A DNA stretch of 64,000 nucleotides from Bacteroidaceae bacterium (GTDB taxonomy: Bacteria; Bacteroidota; Bacteroidia; Bacteroidales; Bacteroidaceae), in the NCBI GenBank assembly GCA_017621515.1, contig JAGASY010000109.1, positions 22,015 to 86,014 on the forward strand, given 5' to 3'. Position 1 is the stretch's first letter; each line of letters begins with the position of its first letter. Positions 53,456 through 61,664 of this stretch are shown piece after piece. The notes below the pieces were generated by a model. That model was not told the origin of the DNA and did not search any database. It worked only from the letters and a program-made list of their open reading frames with translations. A program made the translations under genes and the position numbers.

Positions 53456-53806
53456 ATGAAAAAGTTTTTATTGTCTTTCGCTCTCTCCTTGCTGACAGTG
53501 GGCTTGAGCGCACAAAGAGAGAAAGTGCCTGTACATCCGGGTGAACCGGATATTCCGGATTTTCCATACGGACGTTCACTGTCTCTTGTTCCCGAAGTGT
53601 TCCATGACGGTCCGGACATCAGTGTCAGTCTCCCCGTATATGTGGATGCAATGGAGATTGTCATAAAGGACTCCGAAGGTAATGTGGTACTTTGTGAATC
53701 TTATAGCTTTGTCAGAGAAGCGGAAGTTGAATGCCCGTTTTCGGGTGACTACTTTATTGAAATCTATATAGGTGAAGAATGCTTCTATGGGGAGTTTTCC
53801 GTATGA
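53456..53806 (+). CDS. DUF3244 small secreted protein
   Basis: 116 residues. Signal peptide (MKKFLLSFALSLLTVGLSAQ) followed by a single beta-sandwich-like domain ('RSLSLVPEVFHDGPDISVSLPVYVDAMEIVIKDSEGNVVLCESYSFVREAEVECPFSGDYFIEIYIGEECFYGEFSV'), matching DUF3244 in pattern. Function is unknown; such proteins are often encoded next to TPR regulators in Bacteroides. Here it is the first gene after the repeat cluster and has its own promoter. Confidence 0.78.
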   Translation: MKKFLLSFALSLLTVGLSAQREKVPVHPGEPDIPDFPYGRSLSLVPEVFHDGPDISVSLPVYVDAMEIVIKDSEGNVVLCESYSFVREAEVECPFSGDYFIEIYIGEECFYGEFSV

Positions 53807-53855
53807 ATATGTGAACGTGGCTGACACATGGAGTCTGATTATACAAATATGAAAT

Positions 53856-55856
53856 ATGGCAAACAAATTGCTTGATGACATTTACAGAAGAATTGGGAAT
53901 AGTCTCGGCATTCACCCGGTAAACAGGGGATTTGTCATGACGGCTATATGTCTGTGCGTCTTTCAGTCCTGCGCCACAGACCCGATACGCAGACAGGTCT
54001 TCGAGCTTAATCCCGGACTCGAAGAACTGCTTGGACAGTATGAAGAAGATTCATTGAAGCACAAGGCTGCACTGTTCCTCATAGACAATCTCGCCTTTCA
54101 CAGCGGAGCGGCAGACGGGGGCGGGCTGCATCCCATGTACCGGGCATACGAGCTGTTCGGCACGGGGAAATTTACACCGGAGCAGTCCCTTGACTCTGTA
54201 AAGAGGGAATTCGGCAGCACAGGTGTCACCCATGTACAGGCAAAAAGCGACATCTATATAGACCCCGGATATTTCGCGGAGAATTTGGATTGGGCATTCA
54301 AGGTCTGGCGGGAACAGCCGTGGGGCAGGAATGTGCCATTTGAGCAGTTCTGTGAATACATACTGCCCTACCGTGTCGGTAATGAGGAGCTGATTCCTTG
54401 GAGGGAGAAAATCTATAACCAGTTCATGCCGCTAATTGAAAAATACAGGTCTGACCCCAAGATTGAAGACCCCACATTTGCCGCCCATATCGTACTCGAC
54501 AGTCTGCTGCGCGCTCCATTTTATTTCACGGAACAGGTGTCCACAGATGTGCGTGTAGGTCCGCGTATCGTGGACTGGAGGGGCGGAAGCTGTCTTGACT
54601 TATGTGACATGCTTGTATTCATATATCGTGCACTCGGCATCCCATGCGGAATAGAGACCATGCCCATGCGCGGCAATAACAATGCACCCCACTTCTGGAA
54701 TTTCATAGAGGACAAGGAGGGGAAGACATGGTATTTTTCCATGTTCTATTGGTGGCACAGGCTGATGGAGGCGGAAAAATACGGGGATGTATATGGCAAA
54801 ATATTCAGAAACAGGTTCAGCCTCAACCGCAAGCTGGTGGAGGAGATGCAGCTGCCGCAGAAGTCCCTTCATCCGGCATTTCAATATCCGTGCTTCGAGG
54901 ACGTGACAGCGATTTATGCCGCAGAAAAGAGCCGGAGGCTTGAAATTCCCGCTTCAAGACTGCTTCATGAGATTCCTGACGGAGAAATGATATATCTGTG
55001 CATGTCGAGCCGATTTCACTGGATCCCCGTGGGATGGGACCTGTATGACGGAGATGCAGCGTTTTTTGAGGACTGTCATGGCGGTACAGTCTATTGTCTT
55101 GCCACATACCGTGCAGAAGACGGCTCTCTGAGTATGGTGACAGATCCGTTTTCCGTGAACAATGATGATGGCAGTCTGACGTTCTATACACCGGAAAATG
55201 AGACTGAGGACGTAGTTCTGTTCAGCAAGTTCGGAATGATCGGTGAATTTTTTCTCGGACGCATGACCGACGGTGTCTTCGAAGGGAGCAATGATAAAGG
55301 CTTCAACCAGAAAGACACCCTATATGAAATAGAAACGGCACCCGAGAGGCTTTGTACATCCGTGTGCATCAACACGGACAGGAAGTACCGGTATATCAGA
55401 TATTTCGGTCCGGAAGACGGTTATTGTAATATATCCGAAGCGGAGTTCTATGATGAGGAAGGAGAACGTCTGGAAGGGGACATACTCGGTCCGGCGGAAG
55501 GTGGAGAAGGTGACCATTCATACTTCAATGTTTTCGACGGCAAGACAGACACGTCATACGACCACCCTTCCGCATACGGCGGTTGGGCGGGACTGGACTT
55601 GGGAAGCCCCAAGAAAATCAGCAGAATAGTATATACACCGAGGAACAGGGACAATTTTGTCCGCAAAGGTGACAGGTACGAACTTTTTGCCTGTCATGGC
55701 GGGACATGGAGGTCATACGGTGTAAAAGTGTCAGAGGCTGATTCACTTAGATATGCCGGAATCCCGAAACATGCCCTGCTTCTGCTCCGCAACCATACAA
55801 GAGGAGTGGCGGAACGTCTATTTGAATACAAGGATGGGAAACAGGTGTACTGGTGA
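53856..55856 (+). CDS. Transglutaminase-like protein with discoidin-type C-terminus
   Basis: 666 residues. A hydrophobic segment near the N-terminus ends in a lipobox-like FQSC (Cys39); Met28 is an alternative start. About residues 130-330 form a transglutaminase-like cysteine-protease fold with Cys246 in 'WRGGSCLDLCDMLVFIYRALGIPC' and His279 in 'APHFWNF', followed by an acidic pair that could supply Asp. About 490-640 resemble an F5/8 (discoidin) carbohydrate-binding domain ('NVFDGKTDTSYDHP', 'AGLDLGSPKKISRIVYTPRN'). Suggests a surface lipoprotein that modifies or cuts a glycan-bearing substrate. Its end overlaps the next gene. Confidence 0.75.
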   Translation: MANKLLDDIYRRIGNSLGIHPVNRGFVMTAICLCVFQSCATDPIRRQVFELNPGLEELLGQYEEDSLKHKAALFLIDNLAFHSGAADGGGLHPMYRAYELFGTGKFTPEQSLDSVKREFGSTGVTHVQAKSDIYIDPGYFAENLDWAFKVWREQPWGRNVPFEQFCEYILPYRVGNEELIPWREKIYNQFMPLIEKYRSDPKIEDPTFAAHIVLDSLLRAPFYFTEQVSTDVRVGPRIVDWRGGSCLDLCDMLVFIYRALGIPCGIETMPMRGNNNAPHFWNFIEDKEGKTWYFSMFYWWHRLMEAEKYGDVYGKIFRNRFSLNRKLVEEMQLPQKSLHPAFQYPCFEDVTAIYAAEKSRRLEIPASRLLHEIPDGEMIYLCMSSRFHWIPVGWDLYDGDAAFFEDCHGGTVYCLATYRAEDGSLSMVTDPFSVNNDDGSLTFYTPENETEDVVLFSKFGMIGEFFLGRMTDGVFEGSNDKGFNQKDTLYEIETAPERLCTSVCINTDRKYRYIRYFGPEDGYCNISEAEFYDEEGERLEGDILGPAEGGEGDHSYFNVFDGKTDTSYDHPSAYGGWAGLDLGSPKKISRIVYTPRNRDNFVRKGDRYELFACHGGTWRSYGVKVSEADSLRYAGIPKHALLLLRNHTRGVAERLFEYKDGKQVYW

Positions 55857-57435
55857 TATCATAGAGAAAGTGCTGGCATGTCTCTTTCTGTGCGGCTGCG
55901 GTCTTCCTCCTGTCGCGGGATTGTCCGACGAGACCGTCATGCCCAAATGGTATGCCGGCGGTGTCATGTTCCTTGTCCTGACAGTCTTCACCATATCGGT
56001 CAGGGGGCACGGCAGCATGAGGCGGAGTCTTGGGACGGGTGCGGCGGTTGCATGTGTCATGGAGTATGCCTGTGTCGCAACAGAGATTGTCCGGCATGGC
56101 GGAATCCCGGAAATGGGGGTGAGAGGCACATTCGACAATCCGTCAGGACTGGCACTCTTCATCTGTACGTTGGCGCCTTTGTCTGTATGGCGGATGAACG
56201 GTTTTGGACGGTTTCGCATAAACCGTGAAAACCGTGGGACTTTCGTTACGGGCATATCGTTCGTTGCATGTGCCTCCGCCGTGCTGCTTCTGTCCAAATC
56301 GCGGACGGGTCTGGTCTGTGCGGGATGCTTCCTCCTTCTCAGTCTGTGGCGGACGCTCAGGATGAGTAGGATATGGAAGATTACGATAATGTGCAGCATC
56401 GTATTCGCAATAGCCGGCTTCTGCCTGTGCAGGAAGACGGACTCGACAAGCGGACGTGCATTCATACTGAAGACGACTTGGGGGCTGATAAAGGAGAATC
56501 CTGTCTGCGGACATGGGCGGGGCGGCTTCCACAGGGAATACATGGACAGGCAGGGCAGGTATTTCGCGGCACATCCGGAGAGCGGGTATGCCGTGCTGGC
56601 GGACGACATCCGCCATCCGCTCAACGAGTTCGCCCTGTCATGGTGCGAATACGGAATAGCCGGAGTTGGCATACTATGTGCGTTGTTTGTGCTTCCACTC
56701 GTCGCATACCGTAAATCGCGGGACAAGAGCATGAGGACATGGCTTCCCTCCCTCGCGGCAGTCTTCATATTCTCGTGCTTCTCTTATCCGTTCCATTACC
56801 CGCTGTCGTGGTTCGTGATGCTCTCATGTACGGTACAGGCTGCAGGGACATTCAGATTGATGAGACCGGGCGGAAGATTCCTGCACCACAGACTTGTGTC
56901 TGCCGGCATACTTACGGTCTGTATAGCTTTACTGCTTCTGGTACTCAGTGAGTTCAGATACGAGCGCGAATGGGGCAGGCTGGCAACACGGGCAGCCGGA
57001 GGTCATCCGGGAAGTACGCTGGAGAGGTATGAGGCTCTGTACCCCCACTACAGCTCCAGCCCCTACTTCCTGTACAACTACTCCGCCGTGTCCTATTCCG
57101 CCGGGCGGTTTGACAAGGCTCTGCAGCTGGCGGAAGAATGCGGCAGACTATGGAGCGGGTACAATCTGGAGCTGCTGCTCGGGGATATAAACAGAAGGAT
57201 GGGCATATACGGGGATGCCGTGGTGCACTACCGCAGAGCATACGACATGTGCCCGTCACGCTTCGCGCCTCTTGCAGGAATCATGTACGTCTATACGGAA
57301 TGCCGCCGGACGGACGAGGCAGTCCGCACGGCGCAAATAATAAGGGACAAAAAGGTCAAGATAGAATCAACAATTGTAAGACAAATAAAAAAGGAGGCGG
57401 AGACGCTTCTGGAGAACAATAATTTTTTCAACTAA
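55834..57435 (+). CDS. O-antigen ligase-like (Wzy_C) membrane protein with TPRs
   Basis: 533 residues from ATG 55834, overlapping the previous gene by 23 bp; an earlier ATG at 55753 is in frame but would mean a 104-bp overlap and a non-membrane start. About ten to twelve helices, with the Wzy_C region 'GRAFILKTTWGLIKENPVCGHGRGGF' and the key periplasmic loop 'HPESGYAV...RHPLNEFALSWCEYGIAGVG'. After the last helix come about 130 residues of TPR ('FLYNYSAVSYSAGRFDKALQLAEECGRLW'). Members transfer or polymerise lipid-linked glycans, some onto proteins. The acceptor here is unknown. Confidence 0.78.
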   Translation: MGNRCTGDIIEKVLACLFLCGCGLPPVAGLSDETVMPKWYAGGVMFLVLTVFTISVRGHGSMRRSLGTGAAVACVMEYACVATEIVRHGGIPEMGVRGTFDNPSGLALFICTLAPLSVWRMNGFGRFRINRENRGTFVTGISFVACASAVLLLSKSRTGLVCAGCFLLLSLWRTLRMSRIWKITIMCSIVFAIAGFCLCRKTDSTSGRAFILKTTWGLIKENPVCGHGRGGFHREYMDRQGRYFAAHPESGYAVLADDIRHPLNEFALSWCEYGIAGVGILCALFVLPLVAYRKSRDKSMRTWLPSLAAVFIFSCFSYPFHYPLSWFVMLSCTVQAAGTFRLMRPGGRFLHHRLVSAGILTVCIALLLLVLSEFRYEREWGRLATRAAGGHPGSTLERYEALYPHYSSSPYFLYNYSAVSYSAGRFDKALQLAEECGRLWSGYNLELLLGDINRRMGIYGDAVVHYRRAYDMCPSRFAPLAGIMYVYTECRRTDEAVRTAQIIRDKKVKIESTIVRQIKKEAETLLENNNFFN

Positions 57436-57454
57436 CATTTAATAACTAAACATT

Positions 57455-57955
57455 ATGGTCAAAAAGAATTTTATCGGAGTCATGACTCCATGCGTTGCAA
57501 CAGCTCTTTTCATGTCAGGAATCATGTTCACAGGATGCTCAAAGGATGACGACTTTGAGGACTGGGACGAAGAAACGGTACAGACGCTCGCGGAACAGAG
57601 GATGACAAGAAGTGCGGAAGGAACAAATCCGACTATATCTACAGGTACACTTAAGGCTTCAAAAGATTTTACAGAAACATTTCAATTCCCAATACCTACA
57701 GGAAGCAGTTATGTTGGCTCTTGTGGATATAGAAAAGTAAATTTTCATGTTTCCATTTATCAAAAAGAAGATGAAACTTATACGGTTAAAATTACAACGA
57801 AAGACCAAGACATATCTCTTGTTTGTCAATCACTTTCTGTAAATTATAATAAATATACTGTTAGTATTGATGCTTCTATAGATAATCCTGCTCACGGAAT
57901 CAATTTACATGAACCGGAATGCTTCCATAGTTATTGCTCTGTTCAACTCCCTTGA
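57455..57955 (+). CDS. Lipoprotein with abrupt base-composition change
   Basis: 166 residues. Signal with lipobox FTGC, then an acidic stretch (KDDDFEDWDEETVQ) and 'TLAEQRMTRSAEG'. To about base 57640 the gene is like its G+C-rich neighbours; after that it becomes strongly A+T-rich with different codon use. The C-terminal 100 residues form a beta-rich domain with four Cys (SCGY, VCQS, PECF, YCSV) that I cannot assign. The pattern is that of a conserved secretion head joined to an exchangeable tail. It lies 20 bp after the ligase-like gene and is probably in the same operon. Confidence 0.7.
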   Translation: MVKKNFIGVMTPCVATALFMSGIMFTGCSKDDDFEDWDEETVQTLAEQRMTRSAEGTNPTISTGTLKASKDFTETFQFPIPTGSSYVGSCGYRKVNFHVSIYQKEDETYTVKITTKDQDISLVCQSLSVNYNKYTVSIDASIDNPAHGINLHEPECFHSYCSVQLP

Positions 57956-57995
57956 CAGAAGCTGTAATTATGTAAGAAAGTCCGAATAGTTTATT

Positions 57996-60767
57996 ATGCT
58001 AAAACTGTATTCCCTAATAAAAATGCAACACGGACACCATCATAGCAGACTGTATGCCGGAATTTTGATTCCGGCAATGCTTGCCGTGCCGGCGGCGGTA
58101 TCCGCCTTTCCCGCCGGGAGTGACTCGACGGCAAGGCGGAAGACGGCGGCCATAGCCGAATATATAAGCCATGCCATGCTGTTCAATAGGGGTTTCCCGC
58201 AGGAGAAGGTCTATCTTCATTTTGACAACACTGGCTATTTCAAGGGCGAGCGGATATGGTACAAGGCATACGTGGTGAGGGCGGATAATGGGATGGCGAC
58301 GGACATCAGCCGCGTGCTGTACGTGGAGCTGGTAAGCCCGGGCGGCGACGTGGTGGAGACGCAGAAGCTCCAAATCGGGAAGGACGGCACGGCGCACGGG
58401 GACATCCTGCTCGACAAAATTCTCGGTACAGGCTTCTATGAGGTGAGGGCCTACACCCGATATATGACGAACTGGGGCGAGGACGGCATCTTCTCGCGCG
58501 TGTTTCCCGTATTCAAGAAGCCGGAGAGGGAGGGCGACTATTCAAGGATGGAAATCGACAGGGTGGGCTACAGGAAGCGTCTGCCCGATATGCGTGAGAA
58601 GGATATCGACAGTGCAGATGTGGAGAACAAGAATATGCGCGTGAGGTTCTACCCTGAGGGCGGACGCATGGTGAAGGGATTAAAAAGCAGGGTGGCATTC
58701 ATCGTGACGGACGGAGAAGGCAGACGGACGCCCACATCCGGAACGCTCACCTCTCCGGAAGACGGAACGGACAGCATCGTGACGGATGCGAGGGGACGTG
58801 GGCTTCTGGAGGTCACGGCTGACGAAGCCGGAAGCCGGCTCATGCTGAAGGACGGCAGGGGAAGGACGGGGACATTTGAACTTCCGGATGCCGAGGACGA
58901 GGGCTGCGTACTGTCTGTGGACGCCGTCTCGGGGGAGGACGTGGACGTCCGAATCCGCTCCTCCGCAGGGATGTGCGGCAGGCTGCTCGGATATGCCGTC
59001 ACGCACAACGGGAGCGTCGTGGAGTGCGACACGTTCACCGCCGTGCCTGAATACCGCAGGAGCCTTCCGAGGGTCTCCCTTCCGGAGGGTGTGAGCCAGA
59101 CGACCGTGTTCGACAGCGACGGCTGGGTGCTTGCAGACAGGCTGTTCTTCGTCTGCCCGGCGGCGGTGCGGGAATGCGGCATAAGCGTGGAGCCTCTCAC
59201 GGAGGGGCTGTCGCCGTGCGGCAGAGTCAGGATCGGGGTCAGTGCGGCGCCGGATGCCTCCATCTCGTTCTCCGCCGTGGACTGCGCGACCATGACCGGC
59301 GGGAAGAGGGGGAGCATATACACGTGGATGCTACTGTCATCGGAGGTGAAAGGTTACATCGAGAATCCGGAATACTATTTCGAGAGCGACGACGAGGAGC
59401 ACAGGCGGGAGGCGGACATGCTCATGATGACACAGGGATGGAGACGGTACGACTGGCGGCTCATGAGCGGAGCTGAGATTTTCGATAAGATGCAGCCAGC
59501 GGAGGACAGGCTGTATTTGTTCGGACAAATAAAAGACAAGAGACAAGGACGTTCAAAAAGCAGCAAATGTCTGAACGCATTTCTGTACAATTCAAAAGGC
59601 GGCAGTCTTAAAGGCTCCGCAATCATTGACAGCATAGGGAACTATGCCTTCAGTCTGCCGGATATAAGCGGAGACTGGAATCTGCAGTTCCAAACTACGG
59701 AAGACGGACGAAAGACCGACTGCATTGTCACGATAGACAGGAATTTCTCGCCGCGGAAAAGATTCATATCGCCGGAAGAGAAGACTCTGATGCCAATCAA
59801 TGCTCCAAATGTACTGACACCCTCCAAAGACGAAAAGTCAATCAACAATCGTCAGCCAGCACACAGCCTGACGGGGAACAACATGCTTCCCACCGTAAAC
59901 ATAAGACGATATTTCACCAACGACAAGAACACCAGATGGTTTGACGAAAGCTCGGGGGCCTATTTCGCATCTATCTATTATAACTGTGAAGAGGCATGTG
60001 AGCTGTTGAACGACCAAGGAGTCCAGATTCCTCTCTTTTTCGACTGGCTCATGTCAAGAAACAAATTCATCACGGGCAACAGCCTGCTGTCTGACGTTCT
60101 TCTACGTAACCCGGACAGTGACGTGGCAAGACCGGAAGACTATACAGAGAAAGGCAATCTCAAGGCAAAGGCGAAAATCCCGGAAAAATATACGGATTTG
60201 GATTTCACCTATCATTTCAATCCTCCTGTACCTTGGAGGACCTTATACAATGACGGGATTACTTACAAGAACCGTCCTGTCGTATGGATTGTGAACAACA
60301 CATACTGTACGATAACTCATTTTTTCGGCAATAGGCTGACCGTAGATTATTGCAACAATCATACGAATGTGACAGAACTGCCGCAATATTTAGACGAGGT
60401 TAAGAGCGTATATATCACGGAAAACAAGGATGCGGTCTTGGAGTATATTGTGGCGGAGGAAATCAACAGATTAAATCCTGTCATCGCATTTGTATATACT
60501 TATCCGAAATATACATCCGAAAGTTCCAGAGGCATTCGCCGTACTCATTTCCAAGGGTTCAACGTGCCCACGACATTCAAGACGGAGGACTATTCCGTCC
60601 TGCCTCCGACGGAGGACTTCCGGCGCACGATATACTGGAATCCTGATGTGCGGACGGACAAGGAGGGGAAGGCGACCGTCGAGTTCTACAACAACTCCAA
60701 CTGCACACGGATGTACGTGTCGGTGGAGGGAATGACCAAGGACGGAAGGTTTGTGGCGAATGAATAG
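57996..60767 (+). CDS. Large MG2-domain exported protein
   Basis: 923 residues with signal peptide (cleavage near VSAFPA; Met10 is an alternative start). The N-terminal part opens with 'PQEKVYLHFDNTGYFKGERIWYKAYVV', the hallmark of Bacteroidetes MG2/macroglobulin-like proteins, followed by more beta-sandwich domains ('NMRVRFYPEGGRMVKGLKSRVAFIVTDGEG'). A 'LMMTQGWRRYDW' motif stands near residue 480. From about base 59500 to 60580 the gene is much richer in A+T and codes an inserted module that resembles the next protein; after that composition returns to G+C-rich and the 'YWNPDVRTDKEGKATVEFYNNSNCTRMYVSVEGMTKDG' ending is the usual one. Confidence 0.78.
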   Translation: MLKLYSLIKMQHGHHHSRLYAGILIPAMLAVPAAVSAFPAGSDSTARRKTAAIAEYISHAMLFNRGFPQEKVYLHFDNTGYFKGERIWYKAYVVRADNGMATDISRVLYVELVSPGGDVVETQKLQIGKDGTAHGDILLDKILGTGFYEVRAYTRYMTNWGEDGIFSRVFPVFKKPEREGDYSRMEIDRVGYRKRLPDMREKDIDSADVENKNMRVRFYPEGGRMVKGLKSRVAFIVTDGEGRRTPTSGTLTSPEDGTDSIVTDARGRGLLEVTADEAGSRLMLKDGRGRTGTFELPDAEDEGCVLSVDAVSGEDVDVRIRSSAGMCGRLLGYAVTHNGSVVECDTFTAVPEYRRSLPRVSLPEGVSQTTVFDSDGWVLADRLFFVCPAAVRECGISVEPLTEGLSPCGRVRIGVSAAPDASISFSAVDCATMTGGKRGSIYTWMLLSSEVKGYIENPEYYFESDDEEHRREADMLMMTQGWRRYDWRLMSGAEIFDKMQPAEDRLYLFGQIKDKRQGRSKSSKCLNAFLYNSKGGSLKGSAIIDSIGNYAFSLPDISGDWNLQFQTTEDGRKTDCIVTIDRNFSPRKRFISPEEKTLMPINAPNVLTPSKDEKSINNRQPAHSLTGNNMLPTVNIRRYFTNDKNTRWFDESSGAYFASIYYNCEEACELLNDQGVQIPLFFDWLMSRNKFITGNSLLSDVLLRNPDSDVARPEDYTEKGNLKAKAKIPEKYTDLDFTYHFNPPVPWRTLYNDGITYKNRPVVWIVNNTYCTITHFFGNRLTVDYCNNHTNVTELPQYLDEVKSVYITENKDAVLEYIVAEEINRLNPVIAFVYTYPKYTSESSRGIRRTHFQGFNVPTTFKTEDYSVLPPTEDFRRTIYWNPDVRTDKEGKATVEFYNNSNCTRMYVSVEGMTKDGRFVANE

Positions 60768-60801
60768 AGAAAAACAGTTTTAATCCAATAATAAATGCAT
60801 C

Positions 60802-61611
60802 ATGAAACTATTAAGAGATAAAACCGTCAGCATTCTGCTTATGTCCGTGCTGATTCAGTCTTCCGGCATGTCTGCCGGAGTCAGGGAGGATACCGGTTCG
60901 CAGGGAAAGAGCCTGTATAGTTCAGACACGGGCACAGTTCCGTCCGCTCCTTTTCTCGAATGGCTGACAGACACGTGCCCTTCATTCGGAGGCAGCCTGA
61001 AGTTCATGCGGAAGCTGGATGAGGTCCGACTGCTGGAGATAGAGACCTGCTACCAAATAAAATATGAATATGAAGCCACGGAGTTCTACAAGCCCATCAT
61101 CTATGACGACCGTACGCTCTGGGAAAGGCACTGTGATAATGAAGCTGTGAAAACACCGCTGATCATAGACGGCAGTCGGATAGCGGATGTGGCGGGCATA
61201 GCATACAAGAAGGGACTCTACTACGGAGACAAGCGTCCTATTGTGTGGGTCATAGACGGAAAGTTTCAGATGATAACCGGTTACAGGAAGAGCTACTGGA
61301 TGAAAGACAGGAACATCCGGGGTGGAAGAACGGATGCGGAAGCCTATCTCGGAAAGCCGGAGGATATCAGTGGATGGAATAACATCCTGCTACCGGACAG
61401 CATGGACAAGGTGCGCAGAGTGACGCTCTCCGAGGATGCCGGCATACTGCATGAATGGTTCCATCCGGATGCCGAGATATTCGGGATGAACCCCGTCATC
61501 CTCTATCTGGAGCTGTCCTCCAAGCCGAGCTACGACTATGCATGGTGGCAGCAAAGGAAGAGTCGATACAAACTTTTCGGAGACAGAAGAAAAAAGGTGA
61601 AGAAGGGATGA
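60802..61611 (+). CDS. Free-standing relative of the MG2 protein's C-terminal module
   Basis: 269 residues with a signal peptide. Unknown family, but similar to residues about 640-830 of the preceding protein: 'YYGDKRPIVWVIDGKFQMIT' against 'TYKNRPVVWIVNNTYCTIT', 'LPDSMDKVRRVTLSEDAGILHEWF...NPVILYLEL' against 'LPQYLDEVKSVYITENKDAVLEYI...NPVIAFVYT', and 'PFLEWLTDTCPSFGGSL' against 'LFFDWLMSRNKFITGNSL'. So the two adjacent proteins share a module. The tail is strongly basic (RRKKVKKG). It follows after 34 bp and is likely co-transcribed. Confidence 0.65.
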   Translation: MKLLRDKTVSILLMSVLIQSSGMSAGVREDTGSQGKSLYSSDTGTVPSAPFLEWLTDTCPSFGGSLKFMRKLDEVRLLEIETCYQIKYEYEATEFYKPIIYDDRTLWERHCDNEAVKTPLIIDGSRIADVAGIAYKKGLYYGDKRPIVWVIDGKFQMITGYRKSYWMKDRNIRGGRTDAEAYLGKPEDISGWNNILLPDSMDKVRRVTLSEDAGILHEWFHPDAEIFGMNPVILYLELSSKPSYDYAWWQQRKSRYKLFGDRRKKVKKG

Positions 61612-61664
61612 CGAGAAAAGAAGCAGAAACAACAATAACAAACATCTAACAAACCGTTTTTATC

